Of a DNA stretch of 64,000 nucleotides, positions 1-8,831 are shown piece by piece. Numbering within the stretch: position 1 is the stretch's first letter; each line of letters begins with the position of its first letter. Position numbers and translations under genes: made by a program. The stretch comes from Bacteroides ovatus (GTDB lineage: Bacteria; Bacteroidota; Bacteroidia; Bacteroidales; Bacteroidaceae). The stretch covers positions 2,480,001 through 2,544,000 of the forward strand of contig NZ_CP012938.1 of NCBI RefSeq assembly GCF_001314995.1. Reading direction: 5' to 3'. The notes below the pieces were generated by a model. That model was not told the DNA's origin. It ran no database searches and worked only from the letters and a program-made list of their open reading frames with translations.

Positions 1-1501
1 ATTTCCACTGGTTTATCGTATAGTTCACGGCCTTTCTCATCAGTTCGTTAGCCATAATCTTCGCATCCTGCATCATAATGACCACCTTATGATGGATACG
101 TTCAAGAATCGGTCCTGTTAGCTTAAGCCTTCTTTCCTTAATCTGCTCACCGCTGAGTTTCATCATACGGAACAGGTCTTCATTTCTGAACATCTCACCG
201 ATAGGATCTATTATGTCCATCGCTGTTCTGTCTGAAGGCAGGGCATCAACCCACAACCTTCTACAATGCGTCCAGCATCCTATATGAAGCACCTTTGAGT
301 CGTCTCCGTCAAACATCCTGTAAACCGTATATCCGTCAGTGGATATGGTTCCCATAAAATATTCCAGGAATGATTTTGCCGCATCGGACGACCTGCTGCC
401 GTTATTATAGTGATAATAGACCATCTTAATATGCTTGGCAAAGAAAGCCCATAAGTACTTTCTCCTGTAAGCCTTACCTTCCTTTGTTTCCACTCCAACA
501 AGCTCAGTAGTCTCATCAACCATAAGGTAATTAGCTCTCTGTACAAACTCCTTGAAGACATCTTCCATGAACTCCCTTAGTTTGGCGATTCCGTTATGGA
601 TATAGCTGTTCAGCGTGGTATTGCTTATGTGGATACCCTCTCTTGCAAGCAGTCTTATCTGTCTGTTCTCAGGCATGCTGAAGTCATATTTCAGACAAAG
701 CAGACGGGCAAGCAGTTCAGGAGAGAAGATACCTCCAAGGTTTTTCAGCGGATGTTCCATGGTGCTTGTGAAAGTGCCGTCCGCAAGCTTTACCCTTGCC
801 ACCTTGTAAACATGCTCCACGTTATAAGCCCTTACATGTTCTATGACCCTGTATTCCCACACATCAGGCATACCGTTGCGGTTCATAAACCGTCCCCCTT
901 CTGGAAGCGTGTAATACTCGTCCACTTCATGTACTACCACCTTGTCAACTTTCAATTTTGTTTTCCCGGCACGTGGTGCGGTTTCCTTTCTCCTTGAAGG
1001 TTTGCTGTTCTGGGCAGGTATGTTGCCGGAAGAGGTATTGCTGCCGGTTTCGTTATCATCGGTCTTATTATTATCATCCTTCCTGTCAGAACCGTCATAC
1101 TCGGATTGTTCCAGAGCGGACTTGTCGAGATTACGGTTGTTCAACAGCCTTCTTTGCTCGGAAGTACGGCCGAAACGGTGTTTCCTGCTGTCCTCAAGCT
1201 GAAGTCTGAGATTGGAGATCTCGTTTGCCAGCATCCTGTTCACCTCATCCTTTGCTTCAAGCTGCTTTCTCATAAGTTCCATTTCTTTCCTGTAATGTTC
1301 AACCGTGGTTGACTGCTTTTCGATGGTATCTTTGAGATCATTGATGGTATCTATCAGATTTTTAGAGTTCTCCCTGTTGGATTCTTCAATAGACTCAAGC
1401 CTCGCAATCAATTCTTTATTCTGTTTGCGAAGACCTGCCTTTTCCTCATTCGCCAGACCCAGCTGGCAGCAAAGTAACTCGTATGCTCTTTCATCAATCA
1501 T
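1..1501 (-). CDS. tnpC: IS66 transposase TnpC (C-terminus beyond window)
   Basis: This open frame starts with MIDERAYELL at 1501 and stays open for 500 codons to the left edge. Residues about 15-110 are a Leu/Glu/Lys-rich coiled coil. A Ser/Asp/Asn-rich linker follows, then a region where IS66 transposases carry a zinc-binding segment, and then the catalytic core. Two likely catalytic aspartates are visible, D329 in VDETT and D389 in TDGY; the third acidic residue is not assigned. The enzyme catalyses cut and strand transfer of the element. There is no frameshift in the visible part, so the element may be active. Confidence 0.9.
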   Translation of the reverse strand, partial: MIDERAYELLCCQLGLANEEKAGLRKQNKELIARLESIEESNRENSKNLIDTINDLKDTIEKQSTTVEHYRKEMELMRKQLEAKDEVNRMLANEISNLRLQLEDSRKHRFGRTSEQRRLLNNRNLDKSALEQSEYDGSDRKDDNNKTDDNETGSNTSSGNIPAQNSKPSRRKETAPRAGKTKLKVDKVVVHEVDEYYTLPEGGRFMNRNGMPDVWEYRVIEHVRAYNVEHVYKVARVKLADGTFTSTMEHPLKNLGGIFSPELLARLLCLKYDFSMPENRQIRLLAREGIHISNTTLNSYIHNGIAKLREFMEDVFKEFVQRANYLMVDETTELVGVETKEGKAYRRKYLWAFFAKHIKMVYYHYNNGSRSSDAAKSFLEYFMGTISTDGYTVYRMFDGDDSKVLHIGCWTHCRRLWVDALPSDRTAMDIIDPIGEMFRNEDLFRMMKLSGEQIKERRLKLTGPILERIHHKVVIMMQDAKIMANELMRKAVNYTINQWK

Positions 1502-1589
1502 GATATAAAGGTACGAAAAATCAGGCACTTACGCAAACTTTTTACCGTTTATTTTTTATACTATCCTGTTGATAATCAGTATGTTAATA

Positions 1590-1934
1590 TTAGCCTTTCG
1601 GACTAACGTACATCTTGTCAACTACAATGCTTTCCGTAAGATAAGCCATGTCCGACCACTGTATCCGGTAGCACCTGGAGACTTCATCAAATACAGGTTT
1701 CTTGAATTTGCCCATAACAGGACGTTTTTCGTAAAGCACATAAAAACCGCGTTCGTAATGAAGTATCTTCACAACCTTTCGGTTCCGGGACATGAACATA
1801 TATACATTGGACGCATCGCTCGGGTCAAGGGACATTTCTTCCCTTATACTCTCACACAGACGGAAAATGCCTTTCCGCAAATCAACATTACCGTTAAACA
1901 GGTAATAGTTAAGGTTAGCACTCAGTCCAAGCAT
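1590..1934 (-). CDS. tnpB: IS66 accessory protein TnpB
   Basis: The 114-residue product is the short basic TnpB (IS66 Orf2) family, recognisable from the phrases DLRKGIF, VYMFMSRNRKVVKILHYERGF and WSDMAYL. It is full length for the family. TnpB is needed for transposition of IS66-type elements but its biochemical role is unknown. The start lies one base after the tnpA stop (TGA-T-ATG), which suggests translational coupling. Confidence 0.92.
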   Translation of the reverse strand: MLGLSANLNYYLFNGNVDLRKGIFRLCESIREEMSLDPSDASNVYMFMSRNRKVVKILHYERGFYVLYEKRPVMGKFKKPVFDEVSRCYRIQWSDMAYLTESIVVDKMYVSPKG

Positions 1935-1935
1935 A

Positions 1936-2310
1936 TCATCCTATCATTTTATTAAGCAACAGGCTCAAATCAAGAACGGTGGTGTTTCTCAGGAACAGTG
2001 TTGCGCCAGACGCCAGCTGTAACTTGATCCATTTTATTGGTGGTTCACCTTCAGGATGTTTCACGTCCAACTTCACAGTTGGACTATTGCATGGTTTCCC
2101 GGTTATCTGGACTTTGGCAACCTTGGGCTGCTCAACCTGGACTGTCTTGCCTAACTTCTCACTCCACAACTGGTGACGCTGCCAGTTCATGAACTTGTCG
2201 TAATTTACACCATAATCAGCACAGAACTCTCGAAGATCTTTGGTCTCGCTGCATAACTGGTAGAGGTCATATACCTCCTGATAGTTTACTTTTTCTTTTG
2301 CCATAATCAT
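1936..2310 (-). CDS. tnpA: IS66 accessory protein TnpA
   Basis: The 124-residue product has an N-terminal helix-turn-helix-like segment (about residues 10-50, VYDLYQLCSETKDLREFC) and a C-terminal part ending LRNTTVLDLSLLLNKMIG. Position and length match the first gene of IS66 elements. Two ATG codons lie two codons apart (2310 and 2304), and MAKEK at 2304 could be the real start. The family is thought to bind DNA; that is knowledge of the family rather than something shown here. Confidence 0.8.
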   Translation of the reverse strand: MIMAKEKVNYQEVYDLYQLCSETKDLREFCADYGVNYDKFMNWQRHQLWSEKLGKTVQVEQPKVAKVQITGKPCNSPTVKLDVKHPEGEPPIKWIKLQLASGATLFLRNTTVLDLSLLLNKMIG

Positions 2311-2404
2311 TCTTGTTAAAGGTTACGGCGCAAAGATATGGCGGCTAACAACTTATGTCAAGGCGGAAAATAGAATGGTTACAATTATATTTATTCTATA
2401 TCTA

Positions 2405-3967
2405 CTATTTTTCAGCTACAACTTTCACATTGTCCACTATCAAAGTACTCCCAGGTGCTCCACTAAATTTATCACCATTTTTACTAGAAGAAAATACAAT
2501 AGCAAATCGATACTTTTTAGTAGGATCATAATCTTTCTCATAGTTCAAAGTAAGGGTAATATCTTTATAATCTTCTTGGACACCACTAGAGAATGTTGCC
2601 ATTGCTATAACTTGATCTGTATTAGTATATAAATTTGCCCCAGTCAATCGTTTATCATAAGCTTTATTATTAGCATCATCAGGGTCCACCGTCTCCCAAT
2701 ATGGCACTTCATAAATAACAGCAGTTACACTACATTCATCAGTTGTATTAGGATCTTCAGTAACTGCTTCAGCTTTTACCGGATCAGGGCATGTATAATA
2801 CACTGCCCCCGGAGTATATTTATAAGAGAATTGTACAGAAATAGGTTTAGAATAATATGGATTACCAAACTTAGTACTATTCAATGTATTCTGAATATCA
2901 GTTTCAAATGTCCCTAAAAATAAAGAACCAGAAGTCACTTTAGGAATAGCTGGTATTTTAATAAAACCCCAATCAGCCCCTGCTTGTCCTTTAGTATCCA
3001 ATGTTATCAATTTCACTCCAACAGCACCATCTTTAGCATCCTCACTTTTAACAACGGGATAGTCACCATTATATACATCAGGATAAACAGTCTTTATAAA
3101 CCACACACCTGTGTTAGAAGTAGCCCATCCCCCATCCGGTTCTTCAAAAGCTCCATCATTTAAAGACTTCCAGGTCTCAAAAGAATAGTAGTCAGAAGAT
3201 CCAGCTATAAAAACTGAATATTTTTTAGTTGTACCATCTTCAGCAGTGACAGTATATTCCACCTTTTTGCCATTCGAGAAATCCTGCGCAACACCTGAAG
3301 CTGGAGTTATTTTAGCTTTCGATGATACCACAATAGTAGGAATCATTCCAGACAAATCGTCATCAACAGCAGCATCGCTAACCTTAAAAGTTACTATTCC
3401 TTCCTCTTCATTAATAATAGGTTGTTCTGTTACAATATCATCGTCCAAAATAAAACTTATTATTTTAGCCTCCGAACTTTCACTACCTGTCAATTTACGA
3501 CCAACAAAAGTAGCCTTTACATTTTGATTTAAAGGAGCACCAACCTTTACACCTATTTCAATATTAATATTGCTACCTTTCACAGTACCAGAAATACTAA
3601 CAGGGCAATTACCAAGTGGCTGTACCAAATCTAGATTCTGTTGACCTTCAAAAGCATAACCACCATCTATAGCTTTCACAGTGCAAGGATCAACTTCAAT
3701 ATCACCAACATTTACCAAAAAAGTAAAATTCTTCAATGATAATGCAATTTGGTTAGTTTCCTTATTAGACTGTGAAATTGTGATTTTTTGATTTTCGGTA
3801 GTTCCCATTTGATTACCATCCACATTCACAGACAGATTACCAACATAGCCTCCAGCCAATTCTGTATCTATCGGATATTTCACTTCATCGTCATCATCAC
3901 TACAAGACGTAAACAATGTCGCAGTACACAATACTGCAAACAGATAATAAAATAATTTCTTTTTCAT
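2405..3967 (-). CDS. Surface lipoprotein with calycin-like and PCMD domains
   Basis: The 520-residue product begins with a lipoprotein signal peptide (LFTSC, Cys at 22) followed by an Asp run typical of surface-exposed Bacteroides lipoproteins. Residues about 35-145 resemble the calycin-like beta-barrel domain (ELAGGYVGNLSV). A DUF5018-like beta domain follows, and the last 250 residues look like the putative carbohydrate metabolism domain PCMD, ending GAPGSTLIVDNVKV. The same PCMD ending occurs in the 530- and 723-residue proteins of the operon at 5121-15553, so this gene is probably part of the same surface system. Substrate and role are unknown. It is divergent from the AraC-type gene, and an IS66 element ends 22 bp behind its stop. 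Confidence 0.75.
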   Translation of the reverse strand: MKKKLFYYLFAVLCTATLFTSCSDDDDEVKYPIDTELAGGYVGNLSVNVDGNQMGTTENQKITISQSNKETNQIALSLKNFTFLVNVGDIEVDPCTVKAIDGGYAFEGQQNLDLVQPLGNCPVSISGTVKGSNINIEIGVKVGAPLNQNVKATFVGRKLTGSESSEAKIISFILDDDIVTEQPIINEEEGIVTFKVSDAAVDDDLSGMIPTIVVSSKAKITPASGVAQDFSNGKKVEYTVTAEDGTTKKYSVFIAGSSDYYSFETWKSLNDGAFEEPDGGWATSNTGVWFIKTVYPDVYNGDYPVVKSEDAKDGAVGVKLITLDTKGQAGADWGFIKIPAIPKVTSGSLFLGTFETDIQNTLNSTKFGNPYYSKPISVQFSYKYTPGAVYYTCPDPVKAEAVTEDPNTTDECSVTAVIYEVPYWETVDPDDANNKAYDKRLTGANLYTNTDQVIAMATFSSGVQEDYKDITLTLNYEKDYDPTKKYRFAIVFSSSKNGDKFSGAPGSTLIVDNVKVVAEK

Positions 3968-4199
3968 TTCTAAATTCTCTTTTTAATTAATACTAGCAAA
4001 CGCGCGATATACCATCGCACCAATGCCCAAATTTCACGTTGCAAAATAACAATCTAATTTAATATAACACAAGGTCTATTTTTCTTGTTTCTGTTCCATT
4101 TTGAAGAAAAACACCATATTTCTTTTATAAAACACCATTTTTTCACCAGCCAATATATTTTTGGGGAAATAAAAAAGACTTCTATTTCCCAAAATCGGT

Positions 4200-4207
4200 T
4201 ACCTTTG
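4200..4207 (+). promoter_or_regulatory. -7 box (TACCTTTG) of the AraC-type gene
   Basis: This matches the Bacteroides TAnnTTTG -7 consensus. It lies 15 bp before the first ATG, which would give a very short leader. No clear TTTG -33 element is seen at 19-21 bp. Confidence 0.45.
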
Positions 4208-4221
4208 CATAAAGAGAATGC

Positions 4222-5073
4222 ATGATGAATAAAGAATTACCTAAAATAGACTTGCCAGAAGAATGGCTCATTGGTACAGGTATTAATAAGGATTTACTCA
4301 ACTTGTACACGAATTTTCCATGCCGATTAAAATCGGAGATTTTCGTATTATGCATGGATGGAGAAATAGAAGCTTCAGTCAATCTGAACCACTTCACAGT
4401 ACACGCTAATGATTTCGTAACAATTATGCCGGGAAGTATTATTCAGATACACAGTCTAAATGGAGAGCCTGTCCTTTACTTCGGCGGCTTCTCATCCAAA
4501 TATATAGAACAGGCTAGTTTAAACCATGCAGCAATTGATACCTTATTTGTGACACTGGGAAGACCGATCATCTCATTGAAACCGGAGGGCGCCAAGCTAT
4601 TGGAAGAATATCTTCATTTTTTAATAAAACTTTATTCCTTTTTCGACGAAACAACACGCAAAAGTATTACTCCACATCTATATAATAACATACACGCAGG
4701 AATAGCCGCCATGTATAAAAACCGGCTGCAAAATACAACAGAGAATCTATCAAAAAATGAGCTGATTTACAAGAATTTCACTCAACTAGTGATGCAAAAT
4801 TATAATCAGACACGCAATGTAGCATGGTATGCTGAGAAACTAAAAATTACACACAACCACCTCTGTACTATAGTAAAACAGGTTACTGGGAACACATGCA
4901 TAGAAATTATTTCTCACATGGTCATCATGGATGCCAAATCACAATTGAAATCGACAAGACTCTCTATTCAAGAAATTTCCGATTCACTCAATTTTGCCAA
5001 CACATCGTTCTTCGGCAAATACTTTAAACGATATGTTGGCATGAGTCCATTGGCCTATAGGAATAATGGGTAA
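4222..5073 (+). CDS. AraC-family transcriptional regulator
   Basis: The 283-residue product has the C-terminal double helix-turn-helix of AraC regulators (about residues 185-280), including ISDSLNFANTSFFGKYFKRYVGMSPLAYR. The first 150 residues are predicted to be a cupin-like sensing domain. It is a one-component DNA-binding regulator. It sits between the divergent calycin/PCMD gene and the convergent DUF4493/PCMD operon, so it is the natural candidate regulator of that surface locus; this is inference from position. ATG codons occur at 4222 and 4225 and either could be used. Confidence 0.88.
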   Translation: MMNKELPKIDLPEEWLIGTGINKDLLNLYTNFPCRLKSEIFVLCMDGEIEASVNLNHFTVHANDFVTIMPGSIIQIHSLNGEPVLYFGGFSSKYIEQASLNHAAIDTLFVTLGRPIISLKPEGAKLLEEYLHFLIKLYSFFDETTRKSITPHLYNNIHAGIAAMYKNRLQNTTENLSKNELIYKNFTQLVMQNYNQTRNVAWYAEKLKITHNHLCTIVKQVTGNTCIEIISHMVIMDAKSQLKSTRLSIQEISDSLNFANTSFFGKYFKRYVGMSPLAYRNNG

Positions 5074-5120
5074 ATGACCGGACACTAACAGATTATCTTC
5101 GTTATATGCTATAAAGCCAA

Positions 5121-6713
5121 TCAGTTATCATAATCGTATTCCAGACTAAACTCATCCACATAAAGCACACTACCGGACGCTCCAGTAAAGAAATCACCAT
5201 ATTTGCTTGCAGAACATACCAGGACGATATAGGTTGGTTTTCTGTTCGTAGCCCTATATTCCAGTTTCAAGTCAAATTCCTTATACACGGCAACAGGAGT
5301 TCCCGATGTAAATTCAGCATAAGCAATCACATGCTTATCATTTTTATCAAACAATTTCCGGTTAGAAGGTTTGGTGCGTATTTCAATCGGACTATCCCAA
5401 TCACCAATGGCAATATAGATCGAGCAGGTATCTGTCCTTCCTTTTAAATAATTATATTCAATGGAAGAGTTATCAATGACTCCGGGCTGGTACTTATAAT
5501 ATCCTTTCAGATGAGTAGGATAAGCAGAGAACGATTGCCCAAAGTTCAAGATACCATTTGTTCCGTCGGTTGCCACATATTTACCGACAAAGAGGTTACC
5601 GGCAGCTAATTTTCCGGCAGAACCTACTCCCACAAACTTAGACTCAAGCTTCGCAGCCATACCGGTTGTTTTACCCGACCATATATCTTCGGTAGGAACA
5701 GAGTTACTGTCACCTAAGGTTGTAGCTCCTTGATTTCCGGTATCCCAGAAAGGAGTTTCATTACTTCCCCACGGGTTCCAGACTTTACCACTCTGATTCC
5801 AATTATCAAATGTACCACCTGTTAAAGGAATCGCAGCAGTCGTTCTAAAAGTAATCTCTTCACCACGATCCTCTGTACCATCCACCAAAGCACGGCACAC
5901 ATATTCCGTGTCCGCTTTCAAATGCGGAACACAAACATAGAAATTTACTCCATTCTGTACAACGATATCCTGATCTACCCTTGTCCATTCTTCTGATGAA
6001 GCTTCACGTATTTCAAAGCCGTTCACTACATCCTCCTGTCCTTCTCCATAAAGCCATGCTACATTAGTCCAGCCATCCGCCGAATTAGTAAAGACAACCT
6101 TATCCGTGATGAATGCGTACAAACTCCACTCTTCGGTTTTTCCTTTAAATGTCACATTTACTTTCTGCTCTTGTGTAAAGTCCTTCAAAGTGATAAAGTC
6201 AGGCGAAACGGTAGAACTGATCGGCCCCAGCTTCAAATCTTTCACAGTTATTTTGTTGAGCATCGTATTTTTATTGACATAAACGATAGCTTGTCGAGCT
6301 TTTTCGTCAATCACAGCTCCTCCGACCTGATTCTTGACGCTAAATACGCGTTCGACGGTCTGGTTGGCTATAATCTTCCATCGATAATCTTGATACAAAG
6401 ACAATACCACTTCTTTAGGAGAAGACAAATCAATCGTTGTATTCACCTTCAAATCCGTATTAGCCTCTTCCGAATAATCGAAACGAGTGACAATCACTTT
6501 CTTCAAATCCACAGAATCGAGCAAGTCTACTGTTACTGTACGTTCTTCATTATTAATGACTGCACTACCAATCTGTCCATTCACCTCAAAGCCGGTAATA
6601 GACAATCTGACAACAGGATACGGCAAATCGTTCTTGACGCATGATGAAAAAGCAAATGCAATGCAAATGCATATAATTAAGGATAAAAGTCTATTTCTGC
6701 CTTTACTTTTCAT
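5121..6713 (-). CDS. PCMD-domain surface lipoprotein, last gene of the operon
   Basis: The 530-residue product has a lipoprotein signal peptide (AFSSC, Cys at about 25). Two DUF5018-like beta-sandwich repeats follow (about 30-210) and then a fibronectin-III-like segment ending in FRTTAAIP. The C-terminal 240 residues form a PCMD domain with the hallmark FFTGASGSVLYVDEFSLEY. This domain is named for a supposed link with carbohydrate but has no proven activity. The gene starts 2 bp behind the stop of the 417-residue barrel gene, so it is co-transcribed with the six genes upstream of it. Confidence 0.75.
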   Translation of the reverse strand: MKSKGRNRLLSLIICICIAFAFSSCVKNDLPYPVVRLSITGFEVNGQIGSAVINNEERTVTVDLLDSVDLKKVIVTRFDYSEEANTDLKVNTTIDLSSPKEVVLSLYQDYRWKIIANQTVERVFSVKNQVGGAVIDEKARQAIVYVNKNTMLNKITVKDLKLGPISSTVSPDFITLKDFTQEQKVNVTFKGKTEEWSLYAFITDKVVFTNSADGWTNVAWLYGEGQEDVVNGFEIREASSEEWTRVDQDIVVQNGVNFYVCVPHLKADTEYVCRALVDGTEDRGEEITFRTTAAIPLTGGTFDNWNQSGKVWNPWGSNETPFWDTGNQGATTLGDSNSVPTEDIWSGKTTGMAAKLESKFVGVGSAGKLAAGNLFVGKYVATDGTNGILNFGQSFSAYPTHLKGYYKYQPGVIDNSSIEYNYLKGRTDTCSIYIAIGDWDSPIEIRTKPSNRKLFDKNDKHVIAYAEFTSGTPVAVYKEFDLKLEYRATNRKPTYIVLVCSASKYGDFFTGASGSVLYVDEFSLEYDYDN

Positions 6714-6715
6714 GA

Positions 6716-7969
6716 TTACATACTTATAGTTAATCCTAAATTAATATCAAACAAATTTATTTTAAAGTTGGCTCCACCGTTCGTACGGGAACCTTTCTCA
6801 CCAAGATTATTCACCTGACTTTCCTTACGGTATTTCAAGCCTATCACTCCCACACTACATTCCACACTCACATTTTGCATAATAAAGACAGCCACTCCGG
6901 GATTAATCCCCAACTGTGCCTCAAATATATTCGTTTTGGTATTCTTCAAACTCTCGCCCGAACCTCTTGTAAACTCCGAATGTCCGAATCCCAAACGCAG
7001 ATTGGTTTCATTGAACAATCCGAAACGTTTTCCCGGATCCAACCCGATATAGGAGCTATGGAAAAAGGTGCAATTATACAACTCTTCTTTCAACTTCAAT
7101 TCCTTGAGAGTGAAATTCACGTCATCATCAATCTTAAAACTAACATTGCCTAAATGACCGTCCGTATGCTTATAACCGAGCTTTACACCCACTACCTGAT
7201 TATCTTTGAAAAAATAACCGATAAAAGGAGCCACATTAATGGTACGTGCTTCAAAATCAAAATTATCGAGGTAAGTAAACAATAATTTAGAGTCCTCACT
7301 GTTATAATCCCAAAATGAAAAATCCGTACCAAACATCCATTTTCCTTTAGGCATAAAGCGATAATTCACAATGCCACGATCAAACCGCCCTACCCTTTTG
7401 ATTCTCAATAAATCAATGCCTCGCTTGGTCTCTAACGTATCACTTTTCCAATCGAACTCTCTTTTAACCGTTTCAACCGCGTGAACCGGAAGTGCAGCTG
7501 TTATTTTACTATCCTGTTGACGCTCCGACAATACAAGGTCACAAATAGTTCCTTCTAACTTCAAAGGAGTATTGACAACATCAGAAGCCAATTTTATATC
7601 CGTTGAAGAAACCGGCGGAACAGCTACTGCTTCTCTCTTAGACGCAACCTTCTGCCTTTTATCTGCCTGCTTTTTATCTACAAACTTCCCCACTGATCTT
7701 TCTTCAGATTTCTCCACTGTTCTTTCTTCAGGCTTCTTCACAACCTTTTCCACAGAATTCTCTGCTGGAGACACGTTTTCCTCCACTTCTCCAATTATCT
7801 GGCAGGCAGAGTCCACAGCAGCTTCAGGTACCTGATGAGTATCCTCTACTGATGACAATACCTCCTGTTTGTCTTCCTGTCCCTCACTTTTTATTCCATA
7901 AAAGAATACCAAGCCGGCACATACAACCAGAAGCAGGAACAGTAATATGTATTTTTTTCTATGTCTCAT
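6716..7969 (-). CDS. Outer-membrane barrel-like protein with anchor and charged linker
   Basis: The 417-residue product has an N-terminal hydrophobic segment (about residues 6-25) preceded by a basic RHRKK stretch. A Glu/Lys/Val-rich low-complexity linker covers about residues 27-130, with repeated KxxEERxVxK units. The last 230 residues form beta-strands that closely resemble the next upstream gene (shared RIKRxGRxDRGIxNYRFxPKGKW and GINPGxAVFIMQNVS). I expect an opacity-type outer-membrane barrel. If the hydrophobic segment is not cleaved, the protein would span the periplasm. No family name was recognised. Confidence 0.6.
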   Translation of the reverse strand: MRHRKKYILLFLLLVVCAGLVFFYGIKSEGQEDKQEVLSSVEDTHQVPEAAVDSACQIIGEVEENVSPAENSVEKVVKKPEERTVEKSEERSVGKFVDKKQADKRQKVASKREAVAVPPVSSTDIKLASDVVNTPLKLEGTICDLVLSERQQDSKITAALPVHAVETVKREFDWKSDTLETKRGIDLLRIKRVGRFDRGIVNYRFMPKGKWMFGTDFSFWDYNSEDSKLLFTYLDNFDFEARTINVAPFIGYFFKDNQVVGVKLGYKHTDGHLGNVSFKIDDDVNFTLKELKLKEELYNCTFFHSSYIGLDPGKRFGLFNETNLRLGFGHSEFTRGSGESLKNTKTNIFEAQLGINPGVAVFIMQNVSVECSVGVIGLKYRKESQVNNLGEKGSRTNGGANFKINLFDINLGLTISM

Positions 7970-7973
7970 AAAA

Positions 7974-8819
7974 TCATAAGCAAATCGTCAATCCTAAACT
8001 AATATTGAAAGGATTCACCCTAAAGTTAGATCCACCCGTCATCCGTTTTCCCGTCTCTCCCAGATTATTTTTCTGTTTTTCCTGCCTGTAACGAATGCCG
8101 GCTATTCCGAGCGAACATTCAATACTTACATTTTGCATGATAAAAACAGCCAATCCCGGATTTATTCCCAATTGCACCTCAAATATATCTGTTTGAGTAT
8201 TAACCAGATTTTCTTCTACACCACGGTCGAATTTAGACTTTCCAAAATTGAACGTCAAAGCAGTCTCATTGAACAATCCAAATCGTTTACCGGCATCCAA
8301 ACCTACATAAGAGCGATGAAAGAACGACACGTTATACAAATTTTGTTCCAACTTTAAATCTTTCAAAGAGAAATCGACATCATCATCAATTTTCAGCGTG
8401 ATATTATTCAAGGCTCCCCGCATATTCCGGTATCCGAACTTCAATCCCAACACCATATTATCACGCACGGCATAGCCGCCATACACAGAAAAATTAAGGT
8501 TACGCCCGTCACAATCAAAATTATCAAAGTAGGCAAACAGCAGTTTATTATCCGCACTATTGTAGTCCCAGTATGACATTGTGAAACCAGAGATCCACTT
8601 CCCTTTAGGAATGAAACGATAATTCATGATTCCACGATCATAGCGTCCGATACGTTTGATTCGCAGGAAGTCCAAACTCCCTTTTACCGGTAGCGTATCC
8701 TTCTGAAAAACGGGGACAGAATCTTCTACCTCCAACGATTGACAAACCGTTTCCGTCTTTCCCCACAAAGAGAAAACGAATACAGACACCAGTACTGTTA
8801 CCAATAACCGTTTATACAT
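7974..8819 (-). CDS. Outer-membrane barrel-like protein, paralogue 2
   Basis: The 281-residue product has a cleavable signal peptide (about residues 1-20) and then a predicted 8- to 10-strand barrel. It shares most of its barrel motifs with the 417-residue neighbour, including the conserved KIDDDVxF and GKRFGLFNET segments, but lacks the long charged linker. It lies 4 bp from the next gene and 12 bp from the previous one. It is probably an outer-membrane partner of the lipoproteins encoded in the same operon. The function is unknown. Confidence 0.6.
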   Translation of the reverse strand: MYKRLLVTVLVSVFVFSLWGKTETVCQSLEVEDSVPVFQKDTLPVKGSLDFLRIKRIGRYDRGIMNYRFIPKGKWISGFTMSYWDYNSADNKLLFAYFDNFDCDGRNLNFSVYGGYAVRDNMVLGLKFGYRNMRGALNNITLKIDDDVDFSLKDLKLEQNLYNVSFFHRSYVGLDAGKRFGLFNETALTFNFGKSKFDRGVEENLVNTQTDIFEVQLGINPGLAVFIMQNVSIECSLGIAGIRYRQEKQKNNLGETGKRMTGGSNFRVNPFNISLGLTICL

Positions 8820-8831
8820 TCGTCTTGTTTT

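Larger units (their letters stand above)
1..2382 (-). mobile_element. IS66-family insertion sequence, left part cut by window edge
   Basis: Three minus-strand genes in the order tnpA, tnpB, tnpC form the standard IS66 set. The element enters from beyond the left edge, so its far end is not visible. I place the near end at about 2382 because the minus strand there begins GTAACCATTCT, and IS66 ends usually start GTAA; this boundary is inferred. The end lies about 22 bp behind the stop codon of the 520-residue lipoprotein gene and the element is transcribed in the same direction. The target duplication (8 bp in IS66) cannot be checked without the other end. Confidence 0.85.

Noticed and set aside
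596..997. Plus-strand ORFs opposite the IS66 transposase
   Set aside because: The minus strand is an uninterrupted transposase frame; these are shadows.
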